From: Zafaria ginkgonis
GTDB taxonomy: Bacteria; Actinomycetota; Actinomycetes; Actinomycetales; Micrococcaceae
Length of the DNA stretch: 64,000 nucleotides
Direction: 5' to 3'
NCBI RefSeq assembly: GCF_039540195.1
Contig: NZ_BAABEO010000011.1
Location: 198,766-262,765 of the forward strand
Positions within the stretch are counted from its first letter, which is position 1. The number at the start of each line of letters is the position of its first letter. The notes under the pieces are model-generated. The model did not search any database and had not been told where the DNA came from. It saw only the letters and a program-made list of their open reading frames with translations. A program made the position numbers and the translations under genes. Positions 16,539 through 24,201 of this stretch are shown here, in pieces.

Positions 16539-17330
16539 ATGCCCGCTCCCATCACGCCAGTCCACGTCAAGGGCACGCCCATCGGTGAGGGAAGACCTAA
16601 GATCGTCGTCTCCGTCACCGGCCGCACCACCGCGGCCCTGCTGGAGCAGGTCGACGCCCTCGCCGGGCACGGCGTGGACATCGTCGAATGGCGCGTCGAC
16701 CACTTCGGGGCGCTCGCGGACCTCGAGTCCGTGCTGGCGGCCGGGCGGGAACTGGCCGCGCGGCTGGCGGACATCCCGCTGCTGTTCACCTGCCGCACCT
16801 CTGCGGAGGGTGGCGCGGCGGAGATCTCCGCGGCGGCCTACGCGACGCTCAACGCGACCCTTGCCGCCTCCGGGCTGGTGGATTTGGTGGACGTGGAGTA
16901 CGAGCGCGACGGCGCCGCCGTCGAACGCGTCCTCGCCGCGGCCCGCGCGCACGGCGTCCCGGTGGTCGCCTCCTACCACGACTTCGGCAAGACGCCGGCC
17001 CGCGGGGAGATCGTCGCGCGGCTGTGCGCCATGCAGGAGGCCGGGTTCGACGTCTGCAAGATCGCCGTGATGCCGCGTTCGGCGGCGGACGTGCTCACGC
17101 TGCTGGACGCCACCCGGACCATGCACGAGGACCATGCGGACCGGCCCCTCATCACGATGTCCATGGGGCCGCTGGGCCTGGTGTCGCGCCTGGCCGGCGG
17201 GCTGGTCGGCTCGGCGGCGACCTTCGGGATGGTGGGCGAGGCGTCCGCGCCGGGGCAGGCGCCGGTGGACGAGCTGTCCGCGGCGCTGCGCCTGCTCGAC
17301 GCCGGGTCGGCCGTTCCGGCACGCGGCTAG
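16539..17330 (+). CDS. aroD: 3-dehydroquinate dehydratase, type I
   Basis: A 263-residue class I dehydroquinase that dehydrates 3-dehydroquinate to 3-dehydroshikimate through a Schiff base. Seen here are Glu50-Trp-Arg in the substrate site, catalytic His147 in SYHDF and the Schiff-base Lys174 in CKIAV, and the C-terminal MSMGPLGLVSRL arm. AAGGAG precedes ATG 16539. Actinobacterial biosynthesis usually uses the small type II enzyme, so a type I enzyme beside a transporter suggests a catabolic role in quinate or shikimate use. Confidence 0.93.
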   Translation: MPAPITPVHVKGTPIGEGRPKIVVSVTGRTTAALLEQVDALAGHGVDIVEWRVDHFGALADLESVLAAGRELAARLADIPLLFTCRTSAEGGAAEISAAAYATLNATLAASGLVDLVDVEYERDGAAVERVLAAARAHGVPVVASYHDFGKTPARGEIVARLCAMQEAGFDVCKIAVMPRSAADVLTLLDATRTMHEDHADRPLITMSMGPLGLVSRLAGGLVGSAATFGMVGEASAPGQAPVDELSAALRLLDAGSAVPARG

Positions 17331-17346
17331 CGGCGGGCGCCCGGCC

Positions 17347-18774
17347 TCACCCTCCGGGGTGCTTCGGGGCTCCGGCCAGGGTGCCCGGCGCCAGGGCGTG
17401 CGCCAGACTCTGGGGATCGAGCAGGCCGCTGTCCGCGACGAGGTCCATGATGCTCCGCCGACTGGCCAGCGCCTCCTTCGCAAGCTCGGCCGCGGCCCCG
17501 TAGCCGATCAGGGGTGCCAGCCCCGTGACCACGCTGATCGATTCGGCCATCCGTTGCTGCAGCACCGGGAGGTTGGCTTCGATCCCGTCGACGCAGTGGG
17601 TTCGGAGTTGGCGGCAGGCCGCGGTGAGCCAGGCGATCGATTCAAGCAGCGCGTCGGCCATGACCGGTTCGAACGCGTTCAGCTGCAGCTGGCCGGACTC
17701 CACGGCCATGGTCACCGTCGCGTCGGTGCCCACGATGCGGAAGGCCACCTGGTTGACCATTTCCGGGATGACCGGATTCACCTTGCCGGGCATGATCGAG
17801 GATCCGGCCTGCACCGCGGGAAGGAAGATCTCGGCGAAGCCGGTTTGCGGGCCGGAGGAGAGCAGGCGCAAGTCGTTGCAGATCTTCGAGAGCTTGACCG
17901 CCGCGCGCTTGAGGACCCCGGAGACCAGCAGGAAGACGCCCGTGTCGCCGGTGGCCTCGACCAGATCGGATGCCGAGACCAGATGGAGGCCCGTCACCGT
18001 GTTCAGCTCGGCGATCACCGACCGCGCGTACCCCGGCGGAGCCGTGATCCCCGTGCCGATGGCTGTGGCCCCGAGATTCGACTCGCTCAGGTGCGGCCGC
18101 AGCTCCTCGATCCGGCGCCTGTCCTCGCGCAGGGTCTCGGCAAAGGCCCCGAATTCCTGCCCCAGGGTCATGGGGACCGCGTCCTGGAGCTGGGTGCGGC
18201 CGACCTTCACGATGCCGTCGAAAGAGGCGGCCTTCGCGGAGAAGGAGTCGCTGAGCCTGGCGTGCTCGGCGCAGAGCTCCGCGAGGTCCCGGAGCAAGGC
18301 GATCTTGATGGCGGTTGGGTAGACGTCATTGGTGGACTGGCTCCGGTTCACGTCATCGATGGGATGCAGGGCGCGGTAGTGCCCCCTCTCGTGGCCCAGC
18401 AGCTCCAGGGCCCGGTTGGCGATCACCTCGTTGACGTTCATGTTGGTGCTTGTCCCCGCGCCGCCTTGGATCCGGTCCACGACCAGCTGGTCCGCGAACC
18501 GGCCGTCCATCACTTCCCGCGCGGCCGCCTGGATGGCCGCGGACTTGGCCGGGCTGAGCAGTCCGAGTTCCTCGTTGGCACGGGCGGCGGCGCACTTCAC
18601 CGCCCCCAGGCCCCACACGAGTGAGCGCAGCGTGCCGATGCTGCGGCCGCTGACCTGGAAGTTCTCCACGGCGCGGAGGGTGCTGATTCCCCAGTAGGCG
18701 TCCGCGGGAACGTGGCGCGCGCCAAGACTGTCGCGCTCCAAACGGGCGCCGGGGGGTGTGGGTTCGTTGTCCAT
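17347..18774 (-). CDS. aspA: Aspartate ammonia-lyase (aspartase)
   Basis: A 475-residue member of the fumarase/aspartase superfamily that releases ammonia from L-aspartate to give fumarate. The motifs GAGTSTNMNVNEVIAN, STNDVYPTA and the signature GSSIMPGKVNPV are present. The asparagine-rich first motif favours aspartase over fumarase, but substrate choice needs testing. It is the last gene of a minus-strand run (RidA, DUF1028, M20 hydrolase, aspartase), 45 bases after the M20 gene. The context suggests that an N-substituted aspartate or related compound is broken down to aspartate, then fumarate. Confidence 0.87.
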   Translation of the reverse strand: MDNEPTPPGARLERDSLGARHVPADAYWGISTLRAVENFQVSGRSIGTLRSLVWGLGAVKCAAARANEELGLLSPAKSAAIQAAAREVMDGRFADQLVVDRIQGGAGTSTNMNVNEVIANRALELLGHERGHYRALHPIDDVNRSQSTNDVYPTAIKIALLRDLAELCAEHARLSDSFSAKAASFDGIVKVGRTQLQDAVPMTLGQEFGAFAETLREDRRRIEELRPHLSESNLGATAIGTGITAPPGYARSVIAELNTVTGLHLVSASDLVEATGDTGVFLLVSGVLKRAAVKLSKICNDLRLLSSGPQTGFAEIFLPAVQAGSSIMPGKVNPVIPEMVNQVAFRIVGTDATVTMAVESGQLQLNAFEPVMADALLESIAWLTAACRQLRTHCVDGIEANLPVLQQRMAESISVVTGLAPLIGYGAAAELAKEALASRRSIMDLVADSGLLDPQSLAHALAPGTLAGAPKHPGG

Positions 18775-18819
18775 GGTCCTGTTTCTCGGAGGCGAGTGGT
18801 CTGTTCGGCGGAGGACTGG

Positions 18820-19995
18820 CTAGGCCAGGTAGTCGAGGGCGGTGAGCGCGAGGGCGGCGGCGCCGTCGTGGATGGCGCGGTTCGCCGCTTCGCCAACGCA
18901 GTGGGCCGCGAATTCCGGCTGGTGGTTGGCAGCGGGGTAGCAGTCAAGGCCGATGTAGGGATGGATGGCGGGAACGATTTGGGACACGTTGCCCATGTCC
19001 GTCGAGGCCCGGTTCATGGTCGCCTGCTCGGGCGGGGCATCGAAACTCCTCCCCAGGGATTCCGCGTGCCGCACATAGAGCTCCAGCGCGCGCAGGTCGG
19101 TGCGGAACTCGGAGTAGGGCTCGGACTCGGGCTGGATTTCCAGCTCGCACCCGCTGGCCAGCGCTCCGGCCTCGAAGCACCGGTAGACGCGCTTCTCGAG
19201 TCCTTCCAGCTCCGCTAGCGTCTCGGCGCGAACGTACCATCGGCCCTCGGTCCGCTCCGGAATGGCATTGGGCGCCTCCCCTCCGCGGGTTTGGATTCCG
19301 TGCACGCGGGTCCCGGCCGGCAGCTGTTGCCGAAGCAGGCCAAGGGCCACCTGGGCGACGACAAAGGCGTCGTTGGCGTTGACTCCCTGTTCCGGGTAGG
19401 CCGCCGCGTGGGCGGCCTTTCCGCGAAACTCCACGTGGCTATGAGAGACCGCGTAGGGCCGCGCCTCGGCCGCGTCAACGGGGCTGGGGTGGGCCATCAG
19501 GGCCAGGTCCAGGCCGGTGAAGGCCCCGCGCTTGAGCAGTTCGATCTTGCCGCCCCCGCCTTCCTCGGCGGGCGTTCCGTACAGCTCCACGGTCAGGTCC
19601 CGCTCGTCGGCGAACCGCGCCAGGGCCAGGGCCGCACCGCAGGAGATTGCGGCAATGATGTTGTGACCGCACGCGTGGCCCAGGCCGGGCAGGGCGTCGT
19701 ACTCGGCCATCAGCCCGATCCGCCTGCTGCCGGTGCCGAACACCGCCCGCAGGGCCGTGGGGAAGCCCAGGTAGGAGCGTTCGATCCGGAATCCCCGCTG
19801 CTCCAGCAGCTGCGCGGTCCATTCGGCGGCCCGGTGCTCCTGCCAGCCGAGTTCGGGGTGGGCGTGCAGCCGTTCGGAGTAGGCCACCAGCTCGGCCTGC
19901 TCTTGGTCCACGGTGGCCAGGACCCGCTCCCGCGGGGTGGCGGACGGCCCGGCCGCCACCCCGCCTGCGGTGGTCCGCACCGCCTCAGCGCCCAT
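18820..19995 (-). CDS. M20-family amidohydrolase (AbgB/HmrA-like)
   Basis: A 391-residue zinc-dependent amidohydrolase of peptidase family M20. The metal and catalytic segments are HAHPELGWQE near residue 45, EYDALPGLGHACGHN near 100, GTPAEEGGGGKIELL near 140 and MAHPSP near 165. The dimerisation domain lies between about 185 and 300. Related proteins cleave N-acyl amino acids, p-aminobenzoyl-glutamate or peptides. The ATG at 19995 lies inside the end of the DUF1028 gene (11-base overlap), so the two are translationally coupled. With aspartase next, an N-acyl-aspartate-type amide is a candidate substrate, by inference. Confidence 0.88.
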   Translation of the reverse strand: MGAEAVRTTAGGVAAGPSATPRERVLATVDQEQAELVAYSERLHAHPELGWQEHRAAEWTAQLLEQRGFRIERSYLGFPTALRAVFGTGSRRIGLMAEYDALPGLGHACGHNIIAAISCGAALALARFADERDLTVELYGTPAEEGGGGKIELLKRGAFTGLDLALMAHPSPVDAAEARPYAVSHSHVEFRGKAAHAAAYPEQGVNANDAFVVAQVALGLLRQQLPAGTRVHGIQTRGGEAPNAIPERTEGRWYVRAETLAELEGLEKRVYRCFEAGALASGCELEIQPESEPYSEFRTDLRALELYVRHAESLGRSFDAPPEQATMNRASTDMGNVSQIVPAIHPYIGLDCYPAANHQPEFAAHCVGEAANRAIHDGAAALALTALDYLA

Positions 19996-20656
19996 CGCCG
20001 GGCACTCCGTAGCCGGCCGAGGCGGCCGGGTCCAGGCCGCGCACCACGTAGTCCTGGCGCTGGGGCAGCCACACCTCCAGGACGCGGGCCAGCTCCTCCA
20101 CCGGGTCCTCGTGCCAGTCCACGCGCAAATCGGTGTCGCGCCAGCCGTGGCCGGAGACGACGCTGATCCCGGCCGAGTACACCGGGCCGGCCTCGCCGCC
20201 GGCGGCGAGGCCGGCCCGCAGGGCGGTGAGCAGCCGCTGCTCCAGCTCGCCCTCCGCCTGTTCGAACGCGTCGCACAGGGCCTGGGGCACCCCGGGGTTG
20301 GCGAGCATGTTTCCGGCGGCCACGCTGTGGGCGCCGCGGCCCTCGCCGAACACCCCCAGGGTGTGCGCGCCGTGGAAGACGGCGGTGCCCCCGCGGGCGT
20401 CGAGCACAACGAGCTGGCGGTAGTCCGCCGCCGGGGCGGTGTCCACGACGGCGTCGAGCGCCTCGCGCGCCGAGCCGCCGGCCTCGAGCCGGTCCAGCAG
20501 GGCCCCGCCCAGCCGCGGGTCGGTGATGTTCTGCGAACTGACGGCGCCGGCGCCGTCGCGCAAGTGGGCGCAGCGGGCGGCAACGGCGGGCGAGGAGGAG
20601 GACACCGCGATGCCGAAGCGTCCCTGTCCGTCGGTCGCTGCGATGCTGAACGTCAT
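19985..20656 (-). CDS. DUF1028 family protein (Ntn-hydrolase fold)
   Basis: A 223-residue DUF1028 protein, a family with an N-terminal-nucleophile-hydrolase fold and poorly defined function. The start MTFSIAATD with GRFGIAVSSSSPAVAARCAHL and AVSSQNITDP matches the family. The residue after the start is Thr2, followed by Ser4, either of which might be exposed as a nucleophile, though processing is unproven. It overlaps the RidA gene by 4 bases (ATGA) and the M20 gene by 11, so the three are almost certainly made together. A role in amide or peptide hydrolysis is inferred from fold and context. Confidence 0.85.
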   Translation of the reverse strand: MTFSIAATDGQGRFGIAVSSSSPAVAARCAHLRDGAGAVSSQNITDPRLGGALLDRLEAGGSAREALDAVVDTAPAADYRQLVVLDARGGTAVFHGAHTLGVFGEGRGAHSVAAGNMLANPGVPQALCDAFEQAEGELEQRLLTALRAGLAAGGEAGPVYSAGISVVSGHGWRDTDLRVDWHEDPVEELARVLEVWLPQRQDYVVRGLDPAASAGYGVPGDGR

Positions 20657-21072
20657 GCCGTCTCCCCGGACAGCACGGCCGTGGCGTCGATCTCCACGAG
20701 CCACTCCGGGCGCGCGAGGGCCTGCACGACGATGCCGGTCGAGACGGGGAACACTCCCTTGAGCCACCGGCCCATGGTGCGGTAGACGGTTTCGCGGTAC
20801 CGGGGGTCGATGAGGTAGACGGTGACCTTGACGATGTCCTCAAGGCTGCTTCCGGCTTCCTTCAGCAGCAGGTCGATGTTCGCCATGGCCTTCTCGGTCT
20901 GGGCCTCGACGTCGCCGATGCCCACGGATTCGCGGGTGTCCAGGTCCTGGCCGATCTGGCCGCGGAGGTAGACGACGCCGTTGGCCACGACGGCCTGGCA
21001 GAGGTCGTTGTCGAGGTTCTGTTCCGGGTAGGTGTCCTTGGTGTTGAACGGACGGATGCGGGTGTGTTTCAT
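20653..21072 (-). CDS. RidA/YjgF/UK114-family protein lacking the key Arg
   Basis: A 139-residue Rid-family protein; members form trimers and often hydrolyse reactive enamine/imine intermediates. In RidA proper the active-site Arg105 lies in FPARS; the matching segment here is FPVST (residues 108-112), with Ser111 at the Arg position. This suggests a Rid2-7 type protein without classical imine deaminase activity. AGGAAAA precedes ATG 21072. It opens the RidA-DUF1028-M20-aspartase run and lies 85 bases after the flavin monooxygenase. Confidence 0.85.
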   Translation of the reverse strand: MKHTRIRPFNTKDTYPEQNLDNDLCQAVVANGVVYLRGQIGQDLDTRESVGIGDVEAQTEKAMANIDLLLKEAGSSLEDIVKVTVYLIDPRYRETVYRTMGRWLKGVFPVSTGIVVQALARPEWLVEIDATAVLSGETA

Positions 21073-21157
21073 CAGCGGGATTTTCCTGTTCTGGAGTGGG
21101 TGGATGCTTGGGCCTCGGCGCGCTCGCCGAGGCATGGCGTTCAGGAGGCGGTGGCGT

Positions 21158-22459
21158 TCAGGAAGCGGGGGCAGCGGACAGTTGCGCCTCCCGGGCCGGC
21201 CGGGTGGCGCCGTCGGGCCCGTAGTCGAGGTATCCCCGCTGGATCTTGATGTGGTCGGCCAGGTACTTGGCGTCGTGCCAGACCCCCCAGATGAAGCTTG
21301 AGCCGCGGCGCGACTGCCAGGGCAGTCCCAGGAAGTAGACGCCGGGCTCGGACGCCACGCCGCGCTGGTGCTTCGGCCGGCCGTTCGGGTCGAACGTGTC
21401 GACCTGCAGCCAGCCGTAGTCGACGGCGAAGCCGGTTGCCCAGACGATCGAGGCGACCCCGGCGCCGGCGAGGTCGAGTTCGAGCAGCGGGTTCGTCACG
21501 CACTCCGGGTCGGGCCCCAGGATGTGGGCCTCCGGCTCCTCTGGAAGGTCGAGGCCGTTGCGCTCGATGTAGGCGTCGGCCTCCTGAAGCAGCGCGAGGT
21601 AGTTGGCGTCGCCCCTGGCGATGTTGCCGCCGAGGTCCGGCGCGAAGCGCAGGGTCCCGTTCCGGTAGGACTCGGCCCGGCCGACGAGCCGGATACCGCT
21701 CTCGGCGAGGGCGCGGAAGTCGACAGTGTGGCCGCCGTTGGCTCCGCTCACCGCGATCGTGACGTGCTCGGCGCCCTGCGGCGGGGCGGATGCCTCCCAC
21801 TTGTTGAGGACGCCGAGCCACCAGCAGAAGTCGCGCCCGCGGTAAGCGCGCGGCGGCCGGTCGTGCGGGCCGACCGCGAGGTAGACCTGCCGGCCCGACT
21901 TCCGGATTTCTTCGGCGATCTGCACCCCGGAGGATCCGGCGCCGACCACCAGGACGGGGCCTTCGGGAAGCTGCTGCGGGTTGCGGTAGGAGCTGGAGTG
22001 GATCTGCCGGATGCCCGCCTGGTCCGGAACCAGGGCCGGGATGACCGGGCGCTGGAAGGGGCCCGTCGCGGCCACCACGTAGCGGGCGTCGATGGTTCCT
22101 TCCGACGTCTCCACGCGGAAGCCGGGCCGGCCGATGTTCTTGCGCACTGAAGTCACTTCCACGCCGCATCGGATCGGCGCGTTGAACTTCTCCGCGTATT
22201 CCTCGAAGTAGTCCGCCACCTGCTCTTTGGAGGCGAAGGCGTCGGGGGCGACGTCGCTGAACTCCAGGCCCGGGAAGCGGTCGTGCCAGGCCGGCCCGTT
22301 CGCCACCAGGGAGTCCCAGCGCCCCGAGCGCCACCGCTCGGCGATGCGGTCGCGCTCCAGGACCAGATGCGGCACCCCGGCCTTGCTGAGGTGCTCGCTC
22401 ATCGCCACCCCGGCCTGGCCGGCGCCGACGATGACGACTTCGGTTTCTTCGTTCGACAT
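21158..22459 (-). CDS. Flavin-containing monooxygenase-like FAD/NAD(P) oxidoreductase
   Basis: A 433-residue flavoprotein with two Rossmann motifs: GAGQAGVAMSEHLSKAG at residue 12 for FAD and GAGSSGVQIAEEIRKSG near 175 for NAD(P)H. The central ATGPFQRPVIPA and ATGF segments are typical of FMO/CzcO-like monooxygenases that oxygenate N or S atoms or carbonyls. ATG 22459 is preferred; an upstream ATG at 22471 is possible. It is divergent from a LysR gene across a 7-bp inverted repeat and heads the minus-strand cluster ending in aspartase. It may perform the first oxidation of the substrate. Confidence 0.83.
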   Translation of the reverse strand: MSNEETEVVIVGAGQAGVAMSEHLSKAGVPHLVLERDRIAERWRSGRWDSLVANGPAWHDRFPGLEFSDVAPDAFASKEQVADYFEEYAEKFNAPIRCGVEVTSVRKNIGRPGFRVETSEGTIDARYVVAATGPFQRPVIPALVPDQAGIRQIHSSSYRNPQQLPEGPVLVVGAGSSGVQIAEEIRKSGRQVYLAVGPHDRPPRAYRGRDFCWWLGVLNKWEASAPPQGAEHVTIAVSGANGGHTVDFRALAESGIRLVGRAESYRNGTLRFAPDLGGNIARGDANYLALLQEADAYIERNGLDLPEEPEAHILGPDPECVTNPLLELDLAGAGVASIVWATGFAVDYGWLQVDTFDPNGRPKHQRGVASEPGVYFLGLPWQSRRGSSFIWGVWHDAKYLADHIKIQRGYLDYGPDGATRPAREAQLSAAPAS

Positions 22460-22524
22460 CCCTGTCTCCATTCCGTCTCGGAGGTCTTGGAATCCAGACT
22501 GGTTCGCCCCGCTTGATCTGTAAA

Positions 22525-22546
22525 GCAGTGGTTTCCGTTCCACTGC
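22525..22546. promoter_or_regulatory. LysR operator candidate
   Basis: GCAGTGG (22525-22531) and CCACTGC (22540-22546) form a perfect 7-bp inverted repeat with an 8-bp spacer. It lies between the divergent monooxygenase and LysR genes, the usual site for LysR control. Confidence 0.65.
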
Positions 22547-22574
22547 ATCGAAAAAACAGATGTAGCATGGAGGG

Positions 22575-23498
22575 ATGGACGTCACGCTCACGCAGCTGCG
22601 CTACTTCTCCGAGGCCGCGGCCTGCCTTTCCATGACGGGCGCCGCCGAAAGGCTCAACGTGGTCCAGTCGGCCGTTTCCACCGCCGTCTCCCAGCTGGAG
22701 CGGCACGTGGGAGCGCAGTTTTTCATCCGCCAGCGTTCCAAGGGGCTGATCCTCACCCCCGCGGGAGAGTCGTTCCTGCGCGACGCCCAGAGCGTCCTCG
22801 CGCGGCTGGAAGAGGCGCTGGACCACGCCCGCGGCGAACAGCAGGCGATCGAAGGCAGGGTGCGCCTGGCCTGCTTCAGCACGCTGGCGCCGTTCCTGAT
22901 GCCCGGTCTCCTGGCACGGCTGCGCACGGAGAACCCGCGGCTGGAGCTCGACGTCACGGAGGCCGACATGGCGGGGTGCGCCGCGGCACTGCTCAACGGG
23001 CAGGCCGATCTGGCGCTGTGCTACGACCTGGGCCTTCCGCCGGGGATCACCACCACAACGGTGGCCACCTCCCGCCCGTACCTGGCCCTGCCTCCGGACC
23101 ACCGGCTGGCCGGACGCGGCACGGCGTCCCTGGCGGAACTGCGCGAGGAGCCGTTCGTGCTGCTTGACCTGCCGCACACGCGCGACCTGATGCTTTCCAT
23201 CCTCGGCGTGGCCCACGTCCAACCCGACGTCAGGTTCCGCTCCGCCAGCTACGAGACCGTCCGGACCTTCGTCGCCCACGGCCACGGGTACTCCGTCCTG
23301 CACCAGCGTCCGCGGCACGGCTGGACCTACGACGGCGGAAAGGTGGCCGTGGTGGAGATCGCCGAGGAGGTCCCGGAACTGCGCACCGTCCTGGCGAGCC
23401 TGGCAAGCCAGCGGGCGACGGCGCGCCTGCGTGCCGTGGGACAGGCCGTGCGCCACCTGGTGGCCGATCCGCGGAAGGGTCCGGCCGGGAAGAGCTAG
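22575..23498 (+). CDS. LysR-family transcriptional regulator
   Basis: A 307-residue LysR regulator with its winged HTH in residues 1-60 (LTQLRYFSEAAACLSMTGAAERLNVVQSAVSTAVSQLE) and an effector domain beyond residue 90. It is divergent from the flavin monooxygenase that heads the DUF1028/M20/aspartase set and is its likely regulator. A TAGCAT -10-like box at 22563-22568 ends six bases before ATG 22575, so the mRNA may be leaderless; a GGAGGG also sits there, too close to act normally. Its end overlaps the convergent TetR gene by four bases. Confidence 0.87.
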   Translation: MDVTLTQLRYFSEAAACLSMTGAAERLNVVQSAVSTAVSQLERHVGAQFFIRQRSKGLILTPAGESFLRDAQSVLARLEEALDHARGEQQAIEGRVRLACFSTLAPFLMPGLLARLRTENPRLELDVTEADMAGCAAALLNGQADLALCYDLGLPPGITTTTVATSRPYLALPPDHRLAGRGTASLAELREEPFVLLDLPHTRDLMLSILGVAHVQPDVRFRSASYETVRTFVAHGHGYSVLHQRPRHGWTYDGGKVAVVEIAEEVPELRTVLASLASQRATARLRAVGQAVRHLVADPRKGPAGKS

Positions 23499-24106
23499 GG
23501 GGCCGCCGGGCTTCCGACGCCGAGCCTGGAGATGCTGCGGTGCAGCAACAGCCGCTGCCGCGATCCGCTCAGTGCGCCCGGGTCCAGCATCGAGGTGACG
23601 TGCAGCCCGATCATTAGGTTGAGCAGTTCCTCGGCCACCGCGTCGGGATCCGGGATCGGGGCGCATTCCCCGTCCACCTCGGCCTGGGCGAGGCAGGCGA
23701 GGATTTCCGAGCGCCAGTGTTCCAGCGCCGCCCGCCCGACGTCCCGCAGGGACTCCTCGGTCTGCGCACGCTGCCAGAAGGCGACGGCCACCCTGGCCTC
23801 GACGGTGGTGACCGGGTCGGCGGGGATGATCTCCAGGCAGAGCGCGTTCAGGGCGCCGATCCCGCGCTTTCCGGCACGCGACGCCGCGATGCGGTCGTTG
23901 GTGTTGTCGCAGATGAGCCGGTAGGCGGCCAGGAGCAGGGCGTCCTTGTTCGGAAAGTAGTGGGCCAGCACGCCCGGGCCCGCATACCCGCACGCATGGG
24001 CGATGTCACGCATGCTGGCGTTCTCGATCCCCTGTTCGGCGATGAGCCGCCAGGTGGTCTCGATGATGGTGCGGCGGCGTTCCCCATGGTCGACAAGGCG
24101 GGGCAT
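23495..24106 (-). CDS. TetR-family transcriptional regulator, BetI-like
   Basis: A 203-residue TetR protein with the N-terminal HTH (RRTIIETTWRLIAEQGIENASMRDIAHACGYAGPGVLAHYFPNKD as the family signature) and a C-terminal domain like BetI. It lies downstream of the copper amine oxidase on the same strand, separated by a terminator-like hairpin. It might regulate the amine oxidase or the downstream cluster; no clear operator was found. Confidence 0.84.
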   Translation of the reverse strand: MPRLVDHGERRRTIIETTWRLIAEQGIENASMRDIAHACGYAGPGVLAHYFPNKDALLLAAYRLICDNTNDRIAASRAGKRGIGALNALCLEIIPADPVTTVEARVAVAFWQRAQTEESLRDVGRAALEHWRSEILACLAQAEVDGECAPIPDPDAVAEELLNLMIGLHVTSMLDPGALSGSRQRLLLHRSISRLGVGSPAAP

Positions 24107-24153
24107 GTGACTCCTCGGAAAAGGCCACGCTGGCGGCCTGCGGTGAGTGGACT

Positions 24154-24187
24154 GGCGGCGTCGGGCCCTTACGGACCCGACGCCGCC
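24154..24187. terminator. Terminator hairpin after the amine oxidase
   Basis: GGCGGCGTCGGG (24154-24165) pairs perfectly with CCCGACGCCGCC (24176-24187), a 12-bp stem with a 10-nt loop. It sits just past the amine oxidase stop codon on the minus strand and ahead of the TetR gene. Confidence 0.75.
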
Positions 24188-24201
24188 ACGTTACCCGGGA
24201 A

